Source: Lactobacillus hominis DSM 23910 = CRBIP 24.179 (GTDB lineage Bacteria; Bacillota; Bacilli; Lactobacillales; Lactobacillaceae). From it: a stretch of DNA of 64,000 nucleotides. Each line of letters opens with the position of its first letter. Within the stretch, counting starts at the first letter, position 1. Of the stretch, positions 27,563-38,844 are shown piece by piece. The position numbers and the translations under genes were made by a program. The notes under the pieces are model-generated. The model had not been told where the DNA came from, did no database searches, and saw only the letters and a program-made list of their open reading frames with translations. The stretch covers positions 1 through 64,000 of the forward strand of contig NZ_CAKE01000002.1 in assembly GCF_000296835.1 (NCBI RefSeq), read 5' to 3'.

Positions 27563-28681
27563 TTACCTAGTTTTAAATAAATCAAGCTTTACTTCTTCAT
27601 AGTTAGTATCGGTTAAATCAGTCACAGTTAAACCTAGCAAACGAATTCCATCTTTTAAAAAGTATTCGAGCGGTGTAAACAATGCTTTGGCACTTTGGAA
27701 AAACTCAATTGGATCGCGACTGGCTTTTTTTAATTTCATTCGCCTGGTAACCGTCTCAAAATTATTATTTCTAATTTTAATTACCACAGTCTGAGCACTA
27801 AAGTTTTTTTCAACTAACTTTTCAACTAATTGATTGCTATAATTTCTAATCAAGGTCAAAGCCTGATCTTGATTATAAATATTAGGTTCAAAAGTTCGCT
27901 CAACTCCAATCGATTTACGCTTACGCTGAGATGCTACTGGCCTTAAATCAATCCCATGAGCATGCTGGGCAATTACATAACCCATCTTTTTGAAATGCTT
28001 TATCAAAAAATCGACTTCTAATTTTTGTAAATCGGCTCCTGTTTCAACGCTAAAACTATGAAGCTGCTCTTGCGTCTTTTTTCCAATACCAGGAAAATCG
28101 CTAATTTTGCGTAAAGCTAAGAAGTCTTTTGCTTCCTGAGGCAAAATTATCGTTCTGCCAAAAGGTTTAGCATATTCTGACCCCATTTTGGCAAGTAGTT
28201 TATTATAACTGATCCCAAAAGAAGAATTCAAATGCACTTTTTTAAAGATATTTTTTTGTAGTTTAATAGCTAATTCTAGAGCTGAATAACTGCCTAGTTT
28301 ATTCTTAGTTACATCAAGATAAGCTTCATCAAGTGCTACTGATTCAACTTGATCAGTTAATTCATACATCAATTCATGAATTTGCGCTGAAATTACCCGA
28401 TATTTTTCAAAATTTGGCTTAACAAACTCAATCTCAGATTCAGGAACTAATTTTAAAGCTTTCATGGTTGACATCGCTGAATGCACGCCATATTGGCGAG
28501 CAACATAATTGGCAGTAGCTACCACGCCATGCCCATTAGTTTGTCGTGGATCTTGCCCAATAATTAAAGCTTTATTTGCTAAAGCGGGATTATCACGCAT
28601 TTCAACTGATGCATAAAAGGCATCCATGTCCAAGTGAATAATTTTTCTTTGAGTATTATTTTTAGGAAGCAGGCGATCCAT
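27563..28681 (-). CDS. dinB: DNA polymerase IV (Y-family)
   Basis: This 372-aa Y-family polymerase has HLDMDAFYASVE near residue 18 and ALDEAYLDVT near 118 (the three catalytic acids), an HhH region (FPGIGKKTQEQL) and the little-finger domain (KRKSIGVERTF). It carries out translesion, low-fidelity synthesis. The start overlaps the zwf stop (TAATG). I see no LexA box nearby. Confidence 0.93.
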   Translation of the reverse strand: MDRLLPKNNTQRKIIHLDMDAFYASVEMRDNPALANKALIIGQDPRQTNGHGVVATANYVARQYGVHSAMSTMKALKLVPESEIEFVKPNFEKYRVISAQIHELMYELTDQVESVALDEAYLDVTKNKLGSYSALELAIKLQKNIFKKVHLNSSFGISYNKLLAKMGSEYAKPFGRTIILPQEAKDFLALRKISDFPGIGKKTQEQLHSFSVETGADLQKLEVDFLIKHFKKMGYVIAQHAHGIDLRPVASQRKRKSIGVERTFEPNIYNQDQALTLIRNYSNQLVEKLVEKNFSAQTVVIKIRNNNFETVTRRMKLKKASRDPIEFFQSAKALFTPLEYFLKDGIRLLGLTVTDLTDTNYEEVKLDLFKTR

Positions 28682-30129
28682 TAGCGGTAAATCCAGTGCT
28701 CTTTAGGATTATCAAAGATGTCATTCGCACTCTTGGGACCGAAAGCCATTGGGGCATATGATTCAGGTTTATCACCTTCACCATCGAGCTTACGCCAGCC
28801 ATCTTCTACAGCATCGACAAATTCCCAGTAGCGCTTTAATTCTGCCCAGTGAGTAAAGTTGGTGCTATCAGCAACAAAGACATCATGCAGCAATCTTTCA
28901 TAGCCATCTGGAACTTGGCCCATTTCTTGTTTAGAAAAAGTATAATCTAAAATTTCACGTCTCAAGCCATCAGTAGAAATCTTTTTACCATTAATTGTGA
29001 AGTAAATCTCACTAGTTGGATCAATGATAATCGAAATATTATTTGAATGAGCTGTACCATAGAGGTTATTCATATGTTTTAAAACGATATCAATGCGAGA
29101 AATTTTTTCTTTCATTTCCTTACCAGTTCTAAAGTAAATTGGCACTCCTGCTAAAGGACCAGCATTAAATTTAACTTGGCCTGCAGCAAAGGTTTCTACA
29201 GTAGAGTTAGGATCAACTTGGTCTTCTTCCAAGTAAGCTGGCGTTGTAGCTCCAGCGCAATATTGACCGCGGGCAAAGTGTTTTTTTATATCGTCTAAGC
29301 CTGGAATTTGCAAACTAGCTAATAAATCTTGCTTAGCTTTATGGATTGCATCAGCTGTTAAATTTTCTGGCTCAGGCATAGCTAGTAAAGTAATAATTTG
29401 GAAAATATGGTTTTGCACCATATCTCTTAAAGCCCCAGACGTTTCATAATAACCACCACGCGTCCCCACGCCTAGACTTTCAGCCAAGGTTACTTGAACA
29501 TTTTGAACAAAATTATTATTCCAGATATTTTTAACAATGGGATTAGTCATGCGCAGCGGCATAATATTTTGGACCATTTCTTTACCAAGATAGTGGTCAA
29601 TGCGGTAAATAGAATCTTCATCAAAGCTGGCTCTAATTTCTTTATTTAATTCTTCAGCCGACTTTAAATCACGTCCAAATGGCTTTTCAACAACTAGTCT
29701 ATTAAAGCCACTACCAGTTAAGTTTTGGTCATGAATGTGCGTTGCAATTGTACCGAAAAAGCGTGGTGCCATTGCCATGTAGAAAATACGGTTGCCTTGA
29801 GCTTGATATTTTTCATCAAGTTCACTAGCTAAGTCTTTTAAAGCAATATAGTGATCTACATGAGTTACATCATGAGATTGGTAGTAAAAATGCGATGCAA
29901 ATTCTTTAACTTCTTGTTCATCAACATCATCGTTATTTTCAAAAACTGCCTGGGTAACTTGCTGACGCAAATAGTCATGACTCCAAGGACGACGTGCTGT
30001 GGCAATTACGCCAAAATGATCATGAATCAAGTTTTTGTGATACAAATTATATAAAGCTGGGTATAACTTTCTGTGTGCTAAATCGCCGGATCCACCAAAT
30101 AAAATTAATACTACCGGAATATTATTCAT
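28681..30129 (-). CDS. zwf: Glucose-6-phosphate 1-dehydrogenase
   Basis: This 482-aa enzyme has the NADP site GGSGDLAHRKLYPALY at the N-terminus and the catalytic RIDHYLGKEMVQN near residue 177 (substrate-binding His and Lys). It oxidises glucose 6-phosphate to the lactone and supplies NADPH. It is the first gene of a zwf-dinB-nrnA-helicase run. An NADPH source is useful next to no obvious pathway here, so this is a housekeeping placement. Confidence 0.95.
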   Translation of the reverse strand: MNNIPVVLILFGGSGDLAHRKLYPALYNLYHKNLIHDHFGVIATARRPWSHDYLRQQVTQAVFENNDDVDEQEVKEFASHFYYQSHDVTHVDHYIALKDLASELDEKYQAQGNRIFYMAMAPRFFGTIATHIHDQNLTGSGFNRLVVEKPFGRDLKSAEELNKEIRASFDEDSIYRIDHYLGKEMVQNIMPLRMTNPIVKNIWNNNFVQNVQVTLAESLGVGTRGGYYETSGALRDMVQNHIFQIITLLAMPEPENLTADAIHKAKQDLLASLQIPGLDDIKKHFARGQYCAGATTPAYLEEDQVDPNSTVETFAAGQVKFNAGPLAGVPIYFRTGKEMKEKISRIDIVLKHMNNLYGTAHSNNISIIIDPTSEIYFTINGKKISTDGLRREILDYTFSKQEMGQVPDGYERLLHDVFVADSTNFTHWAELKRYWEFVDAVEDGWRKLDGEGDKPESYAPMAFGPKSANDIFDNPKEHWIYR

Positions 30130-30198
30130 TGTAAATTACCTTGGCCTTTCTTAATTCACTTTCATTAAATATTTTACAATACCGCCTTAAATTAGTGA

Positions 30199-30231
30199 AA
30201 AAAATAAAAGCACCTGAGGTGCTTTTATTTT
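30199..30231 (-). terminator. Terminator after yajC
   Basis: On the minus strand AAAATAAAAGCACCT-CAGGTGCTTTTATTTTTTT, a perfect stem with a T run, immediately after the yajC stop. Confidence 0.85.
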
Positions 30232-30237
30232 GATAAA

Positions 30238-30693
30238 TTATTTATCTTCTGTTTTGTTTTCTTCAGTAGTTTTTGCTTCATCGCTTGTAGGCTTTTCACT
30301 AGCAACATCTTGAGTTGCTTGCTCTTTTTCAGTCTTTTCTACTTTCTCTTCTTTAGCTTCATTGCTTTCAACGTCTTTTTGTGAAACTGAGTTAGATGGC
30401 AAAACTTGACGAATAGCCATTCTAGCGAAAGTTAAGTAAATTCCATCTGCGTCAATAACAACAGTGTTATCTTCTTTGTTGATAGAGTCAATTTTTCCGT
30501 GAAGGCCACTCATCATCACAACGCAATCGCCTTTTTGCAATTTAGACATCATTTGCATACGTGCTTGTTGTTGCTTTTTTTGTGGACGCATTACAAAGAA
30601 ATACATAAAAGCAAGTAAAGCAATAAAAACAACGATCATAAATATATTATTGCCACCAGCGGCTGCATTTTGAGCTAAATAAATAAAATTCAA
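30238..30693 (-). CDS. yajC: Preprotein translocase subunit YajC
   Basis: One membrane helix (residues ~15-35), the family motif FFVMRPQKKQQQ, then the YajC domain with GDCVVMMSGLHGKI, and a long Glu/Lys/Thr-rich C-terminal tail. The likely start is the TTG at 30693: the GTG three codons upstream is part of the GAGGTGG ribosome site itself. This gives 151 aa. An accessory of SecDF/YidC in the membrane. Confidence 0.88.
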   Translation of the reverse strand: MNFIYLAQNAAAGGNNIFMIVVFIALLAFMYFFVMRPQKKQQQARMQMMSKLQKGDCVVMMSGLHGKIDSINKEDNTVVIDADGIYLTFARMAIRQVLPSNSVSQKDVESNEAKEEKVEKTEKEQATQDVASEKPTSDEAKTTEENKTEDK

Positions 30694-30777
30694 AGTTTCC
30701 ACCTCATAAATATAAAATATTGTTACTTTTTAACCAAATATACAATAGTATTATTATACATTAAATTATTAAAACTT

Positions 30778-31788
30778 TCAGTTATTGTCCTTGGGCTTTA
30801 AACCTAATTGCAAATAAGCTTTTTGCGTTACTGTTCTTCCGCGCTGAGTTCGAGTAATAAAACCTTTTTGCAGTAAATATGGCTCATAAACTTCTTCAAT
30901 AGTATCGGTATCTTCTCCAATATTTGCGCTGATTGTTTTAATTCCAACAGGACCACCATTATAGCCTTCAATCATTACCCGTAAAATCTTGCGGTCAGTT
31001 TGATCCAGCCCTTCATCATCAACTTCCAATTGCGTTAAGGCATGCTGAGTCGTCGCCAAAGAAATTGATTCTTCACCTTTAACTTCAGCAAAATCGCGCA
31101 CTCTTTTTAGCAAACGATTGGCAATTCTCGGCGTCCCACGCGAGCGTCTAGCTAATTCGATACTTGCTTCTGGATCAATTTTAGTCTTAAAAACTTCGCT
31201 TGATCTTTGAATAATTTTCTCTAGATCTTCTTCTTCATAATATTGCATATGTTCAATAATTCCAAAGCGATCTCTCAAAGGAGCTGATAATTGTCCTGCT
31301 CTAGTAGTGGCCCCAATTAAAGTAAAAGGCGGTAGTGGTACATGGACAGCATGCGTAGTTTGACCTTCGCCGACAACAATATCAATATAGTAGTCTTCCA
31401 TTGCAGAATATAGAACTTCTTCTACAGGCTTAGCTAGGCGATGAATTTCGTCAATGAATAAAACATCTCCGGGATCTAATTCAGATAACAGTGCTACCAA
31501 ATCTCCTGCCTTTTCAATTGCCGGACCTGACGTACTTTTTAAATGTACGTGCATTTCATTAGCAATTACAAAAGCTAGCGTGGTCTTACCTAAACCAGGA
31601 GGTCCGTAAAGTAAAACATGGTCCAAAGCTTCATCACGCTGCAGAGCTGCTTTAATATAAACTTTCATTTCGGATTTAACTTTATCTTGACCAATATATT
31701 GAGACAAATATTGCGGACGTAACGACAATTCCATTTCTTGATCTTCGGAATTACTCTTGCTATCTACAATTCTTTCTTCATCTGACAC
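30778..31788 (-). CDS. ruvB: Holliday-junction branch-migration helicase RuvB
   Basis: This 336-aa AAA+ motor has Walker [11 protein letters not shown] near residue 60, Walker B FIDEIHRL, sensor 1 GATTRAG, arginine-finger region LRDRFGI, and a C-terminal winged helix ([15 protein letters not shown]). It drives RuvA-bound junctions. 44 nt after ruvA in the mutS-mutL-ruvA-ruvB cluster. Confidence 0.97.
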   Translation of the reverse strand: MSDEERIVDSKSNSEDQEMELSLRPQYLSQYIGQDKVKSEMKVYIKAALQRDEALDHVLLYGPPGLGKTTLAFVIANEMHVHLKSTSGPAIEKAGDLVALLSELDPGDVLFIDEIHRLAKPVEEVLYSAMEDYYIDIVVGEGQTTHAVHVPLPPFTLIGATTRAGQLSAPLRDRFGIIEHMQYYEEEDLEKIIQRSSEVFKTKIDPEASIELARRSRGTPRIANRLLKRVRDFAEVKGEESISLATTQHALTQLEVDDEGLDQTDRKILRVMIEGYNGGPVGIKTISANIGEDTDTIEEVYEPYLLQKGFITRTQRGRTVTQKAYLQLGLKPKDNN

Positions 31789-31832
31789 AAAACTTCACTT
31801 CCTTGATTAATATTTAAACTTATACTCAAAAT

Positions 31833-32411
31833 TTATTTCTTTAATAGTAAAGCTAGTGCTTGTTTAATATAGCCATCAGCAGTATTTTCCTCTAACTCAA
31901 CTAACTTAGGCGTAATGCGATCGACTTCTTTTTGGGTATAGCCTAAAGCAACTAAGGCCATTAAAGCATCTTGCAAACTTGGCGATAAATCTTTATTAAC
32001 GCTATTTTGCTTAACATAGTCGCCTAATTTTCCTTTCAAATCTAACACAATTTGCGAAGCTGTCTTTTTGCCTACGCCAGGAAATCGGGTTAAATATTTT
32101 ACTTCGCCTTTTTCAATAGCACTAGCTAAAGAATCGCTATCTTCAGCTGCCATAATTGCTAAAGCGGATTTTGGTCCAATACCAGAAACAGAGAGCAACT
32201 TTAAAAAGAACGCCTTATCTTCTTTAGTTAAAAAACCATATAAAGTAATCCCGGTATCGCGCACAATCTGTTCCACATATACCTTTGCTGTTTCATTTTC
32301 GCTGTAGCTATAAGGAGACGGACAAAAAAGCTTGTAGCCTACACCGTTAACATCAACAACTATATAACTTGGTTCAATTAGAGTGATTTTTCCTTTTAGA
32401 TATTCAAACAT
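31833..32411 (-). CDS. ruvA: Holliday-junction DNA-binding protein RuvA
   Basis: This 192-aa protein has the N-terminal OB fold ([15 protein letters not shown]), two HhH motifs ([16 protein letters not shown] and [16 protein letters not shown]) and the C-terminal RuvB-contacting domain ([15 protein letters not shown]). It follows mutL by 5 nt. Confidence 0.96.
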   Translation of the reverse strand: MFEYLKGKITLIEPSYIVVDVNGVGYKLFCPSPYSYSENETAKVYVEQIVRDTGITLYGFLTKEDKAFFLKLLSVSGIGPKSALAIMAAEDSDSLASAIEKGEVKYLTRFPGVGKKTASQIVLDLKGKLGDYVKQNSVNKDLSPSLQDALMALVALGYTQKEVDRITPKLVELEENTADGYIKQALALLLKK

Positions 32412-32416
32412 ATACC

Positions 32417-34294
32417 CTACTCATTCTTTTTAAACATTTTATTTAAATCATTAGCGCTAATTCTAACAATCGTGACGCGTCCTGATGGATCATTATAAGG
32501 ATCTGAACTTAGCATAATCTTATCTAGTAAATCTTGCATCTCAATATTAGATAATTTTTTCCTGCGCACAACATCTTTATTTACTAAAATCTTAGCTAGC
32601 TGCATTTTGGTTTGGTCTAAATCATGATTTTTAGTGTTTAAAAATAAATCTAAAATCTCACGGACGCCAGATTCAACATTATTTCTCAACCATACCGGAT
32701 AAGTTCTTAAAATAAAAGTATTTTGACCAAAATCTTCTAAGAAAATGCCTAACTTTTGGATAAATTCTAGATCTTGCTTAATTTTTAAATAATCTACATT
32801 TGAAAAATCGAGCATTAACGGTTCCAACAAGCCCTGTTGGTCGCTTTTTTGTTTTTGCAGCTGACTTAAAATTTCATCAAAGCGAATTCGTCTTTGCGCA
32901 CTTAATTCATCTATTAAATATAGATCATTTTCATGACTAGCCAAAATATAAGTGTTAATCTTGCCAATTAACTTCAATTCTGGCAAACGATAATTCACAT
33001 TTTCTTGACCTTGAGAAGTTACCGTATTAAAAATGCTATTATCTGAAAATGGCGTAAGCTTTGTTTGATCTTCAACATTTTTAGTCCAAGTAGCAGTAAT
33101 GACATATTGATCGTCATTCCGCGGTTTATCTAAACTAACAAAATCATTTTCAGGATCATGGACCTCTAAATCTTTTTCCTCTTTTTCAGGTGTAAAAATT
33201 ACCGGTCGTTTAGTATCAACGACATTTTTATTCAAGTTAAATTTTAATTGATCAACAGGCATATCTTTAGCTGGTTTAAATAAATTATCTACACCAGAAC
33301 TGACTGTTTCATTTTTTAACAAAGTATCAGTAATTGTCTGCGTAATTAAGCGCTCTAACTCTTTCTCTTTTGATAAACGGACTTCTTGTTTTGTGGGATG
33401 GACGTTAACATCAACCAGCAATGGATCAAGTTCAATATTGATCACCGCAATCGGATAGCGTTTGGCCGCAATTTTACTGCCGTAGCCGCTGATTAAACTT
33501 TGAGTAAGCTGATAATTTTTAACATAGCGTCCATTTAATAAAAATGAAATAAAGTTTCTTGTTGAACGCGTATCTTGCGCACTTGAAATTAAACCCGAAA
33601 TTTTAAAATCAGGCGTCTGACCTTGAATTTTAATCATTTTTTCAGCTAAATGACGCCCATAAATATTAGCAATATCTAAGCGTAAATCATCGCGACCAAC
33701 AGTTTTCAAAATTGGCTTATTGTTATTAGTCAAAGTAAAACTTATCTCAGGGTGACCTAAAGCTAGACGGTCAACAATATCCACAATCTTTAAAATTTCA
33801 GTTCTTTCTGAACGCAAATATTTTAAACGCGCTGGAGTATTGTAAAACAAGTCGCGCACAACGATCTTAGTGCCTTGCGGAGCTGCTGCATCTTCTTGAC
33901 CCAATTTTTTACCAGCAGCAAATTTTGCACTAACGCCATTTGCACCGCTAGTATTCGTCAAAATTTCCACATGTGCAACAGCTGCAATTGAAGCTAGCGC
34001 TTCTCCTCTAAAGCCTAATGTGGATATGTTGAAAAGATCGCGCTGAGTTGAAATCTTACTAGTTGCATGGCGCGTAAAAGCTAGATCTAATTGATCTTTG
34101 GCAATCCCGCTTCCATTATCTTGAACGCTAATTTCTTGAAGGCCTGCATTGATAAAGTTAACTCTAATGCGCGTTGCGCCGGCATCAATTGAGTTTTCAC
34201 ATAATTCTTTAACAACGCTAGCAGGTCTTTCAATAACTTCACCAGCTGCAATTTGATTTGTTAATTCAGCAGATAATTCATGAATTTTAGCCAT
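32417..34294 (-). CDS. mutL: DNA mismatch repair protein MutL, endonuclease site apparently degenerate
   Basis: 625 aa. The GHKL ATPase half is intact: [35 protein letters not shown] and [10 protein letters not shown]. In the C-terminal half the motif positions are altered. The DQHA-xx-E-xxxx-E position reads [13 protein letters not shown] (residues 462-474), so the metal-binding His and first Glu are replaced by Leu and Arg. CPHGRP reads DPSGRV (602-607), and the ACK motif is not recognisable. It may be an endonuclease-deficient MutL. Start and mutS stop overlap (TAATG). Confidence 0.93.
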   Translation of the reverse strand: MAKIHELSAELTNQIAAGEVIERPASVVKELCENSIDAGATRIRVNFINAGLQEISVQDNGSGIAKDQLDLAFTRHATSKISTQRDLFNISTLGFRGEALASIAAVAHVEILTNTSGANGVSAKFAAGKKLGQEDAAAPQGTKIVVRDLFYNTPARLKYLRSERTEILKIVDIVDRLALGHPEISFTLTNNNKPILKTVGRDDLRLDIANIYGRHLAEKMIKIQGQTPDFKISGLISSAQDTRSTRNFISFLLNGRYVKNYQLTQSLISGYGSKIAAKRYPIAVINIELDPLLVDVNVHPTKQEVRLSKEKELERLITQTITDTLLKNETVSSGVDNLFKPAKDMPVDQLKFNLNKNVVDTKRPVIFTPEKEEKDLEVHDPENDFVSLDKPRNDDQYVITATWTKNVEDQTKLTPFSDNSIFNTVTSQGQENVNYRLPELKLIGKINTYILASHENDLYLIDELSAQRRIRFDEILSQLQKQKSDQQGLLEPLMLDFSNVDYLKIKQDLEFIQKLGIFLEDFGQNTFILRTYPVWLRNNVESGVREILDLFLNTKNHDLDQTKMQLAKILVNKDVVRRKKLSNIEMQDLLDKIMLSSDPYNDPSGRVTIVRISANDLNKMFKKNE

Positions 34295-36876
34295 TAATCT
34301 TTATCCTTCAATTCATCTTGCCAATCAGCTACCAGCTGCATAATCTGCAATGGCGTTTTATCAGCTAAGTAAAGATTTTGAATTGCATCTAAGACATCTT
34401 TTTCATCGCTTGAAATGCTATCTTGTTCACTGTCCGCAACTTCTGGTTCGTTAAATAGATCTAATTGCTCGCTTGCTGGCTGCAAACTACCTGCGCCTTG
34501 TTTTTCTAAACGATGCAGCATAGTGTTTGCTTCACGCAATACTTTTCTTGGCAAACCTGCTAATTGGGCTACGTGAATACCATAAGATTGATCAGCTGGT
34601 CCTGGCAATATCTTATGTAAGAAAATCAACTTGCCATTTTCTTCAGTAGCACCAACATGGATATTTTCTAAATGCTCTAAAGTCTGGTCCAAATCAGTCA
34701 ATTCATGATAGTGAGTCGCAAATAAAGTTTTTGCGCCAACTTTATCATGCAAGTATTTCACGATTGCGCCAGCTAAGGCCATCCCATCATAAGTAGCCGT
34801 GCCTCGTCCAATTTCATCAAATAAAACTAAAGAACGCTTGGTAGCATGCTGGAGTGCTTCGTTAGCTTCGCTCATTTCCACCATGAAAGTACTTTGACCA
34901 GAAATCAAATCATCAGCTGCTCCAATACGGGTAAAGATCTGATCAAAAATTGGCAAAGTCGCACTATCGGCTGGAACAAAGCAGCCCACTTGTGCCATAA
35001 TCGCAATCAGCGCCATCTGACGCATATAAGTGGATTTACCAGACATGTTAGGACCGGTAATCAAAAAGATATCCGTTCCTTTGGTCATTTTGATGTCATT
35101 TGGAATAAAACTGCCTGCAGACATTACTTGCTCAACTACCGGGTGACGACCATTCACAACATTTATTTCATTATCATCGCTAGTCATTGTTGGACGCACA
35201 TAATTATTTTGTTCGCTGACTGTTGAAAAGGCTGTTAATACGTCTAAGCTGGCAATTTGTTTAGCTAATTTTTGCAGTGCAGGAATATATTTTTTAACAT
35301 CTTCTCTTAATTTTACGAAAATATCATATTCTAAATCAGTCGAACGCGATTCGGCTTCCAAAATTAAAGCTTCGTGTTCTTTAAGTTCTGGCGTAATATA
35401 GCGTTCGGCATTAGTTAAAGTCTGCTTTCGAGTATAACGATCCGTTGGCACTTTAGTCTTATTTGAGTTAGTAACTTCAATATAGTAGCCAAAAACTTTG
35501 TTAAAGCCAACTTTTAAATTATTGATGCCAGTCTTAGCCCGCTCGCTAGCTTCCATTTCTGAAATCCACTTTTTACCGTTCGTCATAGCATCGCGATAAC
35601 GATCCAATTGCTCGTCAACACCCTCACGAATAATTCCGCCTTCAGTGGTTAAAAGCGGTGGATTATCCACAATTGTTTTTTCAATTAAATCTTGTACGCC
35701 AGACAATGGATCAATATTTTTAGCAAAATCAACTAAGTGCTCATTATTAGATTGCTTCAATGAATCTAAAATTACCGGCACAGCTGCCAGTGAATGAGCT
35801 AATTGCAGCATTTCGCGCGCATTCACAGATCCAAATGCAATACGCCCCGTTAATCTTTCTAAATCATAAACGCCCTTTAAACTATCAATAACATTTTCCC
35901 GCGTGAAATAATCGTCAAATAAGGCTTGAACCATATCTTGACGTTTTTTAATTTCACTGCTTGAAAGTAATGGTCGCTCAATCCAAGACTTCAATAAACG
36001 TCCGCCCATAGCAGTTGAAGTCTTATCTAATAGCCAAAATAGCGAACCCATCTTCTTGCCAGTTTTAGCATTTTTAATTAATTCTAAGTTGGTTTGCACA
36101 ACGTGCGACATTTGCAAGTATTGCGTTGGTTCATAACTTTGTGCTACTTGTAAGTGAGCTAAGCTACGCTTTTGTGTGGATAAAAGATAAGAAACTAATT
36201 GCTTAGCTGCTTTAACTTCGGCAGAATTGGACAACTTTTGCACAACGTAAGAAATTTCAGCGTGTTCTTCATCTAATTTTACTGGATTAGAAACAGTAAT
36301 ATTGGCCTTTTGCAAAAAGTCCTTATTTTGCACAGATAATGGTCCGTCAAAAACAACTTCGCGAGTTTGCAGCGATAGCAACTCATTAGCCACTGCTTCC
36401 CAGTCCTTTAGATGCGTAGCAAAAGTTTCACCTGTAGATAAATCACTATAAGCGAATCCAAATCCACTAGCTGTGGAAACAACTGAAGTTAGATAGTTAG
36501 TATCTTTAGCTTGATCAGGACGCTGCTCCATCATCGTTCCTGGAGTAACTAATTGAATAATTCCCCGTTTGACCATGCCTTTAGCTTTTTTAGGATCTTC
36601 TAGTTGTTCACAAAGCGCTACTTTATAGCCTTTTTCAACCAAAGTATTCACATAAGTATCCACAGCTAAGTGAGGTACTCCGGCCATAGGGATGGGATTT
36701 TTGGTTTTATTTGAACGATGAGTTAAAGTCAATTCAAGTATCTGTGCGCCTTTTACTGCATCATCTTCAAACAATTCATAAAAGTCACCGACACGATAAA
36801 ACAAAAATGCATCAGGATACTGCTGCTTAATTTCATAATATTGCTTCATCATTGGTGTTGTATCTTTTGCTGCCAT
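34294..36876 (-). CDS. mutS: DNA mismatch repair protein MutS
   Basis: This 860-aa protein has all MutS domains: mismatch-contacting Phe-X-Glu in [11 protein letters not shown] (residues ~29-39), core and clamp regions, Walker [14 protein letters not shown] near residue 607, [12 protein letters not shown] Walker B/signature and the ATHYHEL helix. A C-terminal extension lacks a clear tetramerisation motif. First gene of mutS-mutL-ruvA-ruvB. A TATAAT -10 lies upstream on the minus strand at 36921-36916. Confidence 0.97.
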   Translation of the reverse strand: MAAKDTTPMMKQYYEIKQQYPDAFLFYRVGDFYELFEDDAVKGAQILELTLTHRSNKTKNPIPMAGVPHLAVDTYVNTLVEKGYKVALCEQLEDPKKAKGMVKRGIIQLVTPGTMMEQRPDQAKDTNYLTSVVSTASGFGFAYSDLSTGETFATHLKDWEAVANELLSLQTREVVFDGPLSVQNKDFLQKANITVSNPVKLDEEHAEISYVVQKLSNSAEVKAAKQLVSYLLSTQKRSLAHLQVAQSYEPTQYLQMSHVVQTNLELIKNAKTGKKMGSLFWLLDKTSTAMGGRLLKSWIERPLLSSSEIKKRQDMVQALFDDYFTRENVIDSLKGVYDLERLTGRIAFGSVNAREMLQLAHSLAAVPVILDSLKQSNNEHLVDFAKNIDPLSGVQDLIEKTIVDNPPLLTTEGGIIREGVDEQLDRYRDAMTNGKKWISEMEASERAKTGINNLKVGFNKVFGYYIEVTNSNKTKVPTDRYTRKQTLTNAERYITPELKEHEALILEAESRSTDLEYDIFVKLREDVKKYIPALQKLAKQIASLDVLTAFSTVSEQNNYVRPTMTSDDNEINVVNGRHPVVEQVMSAGSFIPNDIKMTKGTDIFLITGPNMSGKSTYMRQMALIAIMAQVGCFVPADSATLPIFDQIFTRIGAADDLISGQSTFMVEMSEANEALQHATKRSLVLFDEIGRGTATYDGMALAGAIVKYLHDKVGAKTLFATHYHELTDLDQTLEHLENIHVGATEENGKLIFLHKILPGPADQSYGIHVAQLAGLPRKVLREANTMLHRLEKQGAGSLQPASEQLDLFNEPEVADSEQDSISSDEKDVLDAIQNLYLADKTPLQIMQLVADWQDELKDKD

Positions 36877-36960
36877 ACGTTACCAAATATCCTTTCTTAC
36901 AAAAACCTATGTTCTATTATAACGTAAAAACTGATAAAAAATCTTAACTGTTAAAACGCA

Positions 36961-36994
36961 AAAAATTCTCCATGCTTACTTGCATGAAGAATTT
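36961..36994 (-). terminator. Terminator after the ABC exporter gene
   Basis: On the minus strand AAATTCTTCATGC-aagtaa-GCATGGAGAATTTTTT (one mismatch) with a T run, just after the exporter stop. Confidence 0.85.
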
Positions 36995-37016
36995 AATTAT
37001 CTATCAAAATTTAACC

Positions 37017-38780
37017 TTACAGATATGCATTCTTTTGTAAATCATACATTTCCTTATACTTTGGATTAGTCTGCAACAATTTAGCATGCGTATCAAAACC
37101 ACTAATTTTTCCACGATCTAAAAATAGTACTTTATCAGCAAACCTCACTGCTGACAATCGGTGAGTAACAAAGAAAATTGTCTTTTTATCATTTTCTTTC
37201 AAAAAGCGTTGATAAATTTCTGATTCACTTTTTGCATCTAAGGCTGCCGTTGGTTCATCTAAAAATTCAATCTTACCATCAGCATATAAGTCTCGTGCTA
37301 AAGCTACTTTTTGCCATTGACCGCCCGACAAATCAGTTCCATTTTCAAAATCCTTAGCCAGCATCGTATTCAGATTAAGATGATCATTAACTAATAAATC
37401 ACCCAATCCAGCTGCTTTAAGAACATTATTTACCCTATCTTTATTGAATGAATATCCGGTAATCACGTTTTCTTTAAGAGTTAATTTAAAGCGAGAAAAG
37501 TCTTGAAAAGTAGCTGATAAATTTTTATGTAAGTCAAAGATATTAATGTCTTTTAAATCATAGTTATCAACAGAAATTTTTCCATTAGTCGGGTCATAAA
37601 AACGCATTAATAATTTTACCAAAGTAGACTTTCCCGACCCATTTTCTCCAACAACTGCAATCTTTTCTCCACTTTTAACTGAGAAACTAACATTGTGCAA
37701 AACCTCAGTATCAGAAAATGGATATGTAAAAGACAGATTCTTAACATTAATATCATTAAAATCATCGGGGAAACTTTGCGTACCATTCTTAAAGTCATCT
37801 TGATATCCAAGAAAATTAAAGTATTTTTCAATCCACAACAATGAGTCATATAGCAAACTACTGTCTTCCACTACTCGCGCCATGCTAGTAGAAATATAGC
37901 CGATCACTGAAACAAACATCAATAAGACGCCAACTTCTAATGCACCTGTTCTTACTGAATTAGTAAACCAATAAAAACCATAGCCAAACACTCCGACAGT
38001 TAATACAACAAACAGTGAACTAGTCGCAAGTTGCTTTTTACGAATTTGATTAACATCCCTTTTAGTCTGTTTAAATAAAGTCGTATACTTTTCAATAATT
38101 TTAGGAAACATATTAAAAAGTCTAACTTCTTTAGCATCCCTGCGATCAAGCAATAGTCCACTGTAGTAGTGCAAATACCTAGCGTTCTTGCTTCTTTCAA
38201 CCATTGTTTCAAATGACTGTTGTTGGATACGATAGTAAGAAATACTTTGTGGTACCATGACTACTAATAAAAGCAAAGCTAGCCACCAATTGTATCGTGC
38301 CAGATAAATTAACATAAAAGCTAGCGTTAGAAATGATTGCAAAACCGATACACCAAAAACAATTAAATTAACTGGACGCCAGCTTGCATCATCTCTGAGC
38401 ATTTGTAAATCGTCAAAATACTTACTGTCATCAAAAATACTGATTGATTGTAAGTCTGCTGATTTTTTCATCAAGGTAATATTGATGAAGCCTGTTAACT
38501 TATCTGTTAGAACTCCCTGAACCATAGTTGAAAGGGATGGTAAAAATTGTTGAAATGCAGTAGCAACAATCCAGACAACTATCATTTCCATAAACGGAGA
38601 ATGATTAGTAACTTGATCAATTACCTTTTGACCAGCAGCCACAGCCATTAATGGAATTACTGCTTGAAGTGGTGTTAATAATAAAACAAATGTTGCAACT
38701 AAAGGAGCTGATTTAAAGAATAAACGATAAGTTTGAATTAATTCTTTGAAATATTGAGTAAATTTTTGTAAATGTTTCAT
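37017..38780 (-). CDS. ABC exporter (fused permease-ATPase) resembling lantibiotic/peptide exporters
   Basis: This 587-aa half-transporter has six membrane helices (about residues 25-310) and one ATPase domain with Walker A GENGSGKST near residue 375, signature LSGGQWQKVALARDL and Walker B FLDEPTAALD. The GGQWQ signature is typical of NisT/LanT-like exporters without a peptidase domain; multidrug exporters usually have GGQRQ. There is no partner ABC gene, immunity or modification gene nearby. A 16-codon ORF with a strong ribosome site precedes it, and a 10-bp inverted repeat encloses its ribosome site and start. Substrate unknown. Confidence 0.85.
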   Translation of the reverse strand: MKHLQKFTQYFKELIQTYRLFFKSAPLVATFVLLLTPLQAVIPLMAVAAGQKVIDQVTNHSPFMEMIVVWIVATAFQQFLPSLSTMVQGVLTDKLTGFINITLMKKSADLQSISIFDDSKYFDDLQMLRDDASWRPVNLIVFGVSVLQSFLTLAFMLIYLARYNWWLALLLLVVMVPQSISYYRIQQQSFETMVERSKNARYLHYYSGLLLDRRDAKEVRLFNMFPKIIEKYTTLFKQTKRDVNQIRKKQLATSSLFVVLTVGVFGYGFYWFTNSVRTGALEVGVLLMFVSVIGYISTSMARVVEDSSLLYDSLLWIEKYFNFLGYQDDFKNGTQSFPDDFNDINVKNLSFTYPFSDTEVLHNVSFSVKSGEKIAVVGENGSGKSTLVKLLMRFYDPTNGKISVDNYDLKDINIFDLHKNLSATFQDFSRFKLTLKENVITGYSFNKDRVNNVLKAAGLGDLLVNDHLNLNTMLAKDFENGTDLSGGQWQKVALARDLYADGKIEFLDEPTAALDAKSESEIYQRFLKENDKKTIFFVTHRLSAVRFADKVLFLDRGKISGFDTHAKLLQTNPKYKEMYDLQKNAYL

Positions 38781-38820
38781 TTTGTCTAATCTCCTTAATG
38801 AACGGATTTAACAAAATGAA
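38776..38820 (-). promoter_or_regulatory. Inverted repeat enclosing the exporter start codon
   Basis: TTCATTTTGT (38820-38811) and its perfect complement ACAAAATGAA (38785-38776, containing the ATG) flank the AAGGAG ribosome site on the minus-strand transcript. If paired, the RNA would bury the start codon and hold the ribosome site in the loop, a layout used in translational attenuation. The small ORFs upstream end just before the left arm. Confidence 0.5.
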
Positions 38821-38844
38821 TTTTAGTTATTTTCCGCCCATCTA

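Noticed and set aside
34846-35226. 126-codon ORF on the plus strand
   Set aside because: Antisense to the conserved ATPase region of mutS; composition is that of a shadow frame.
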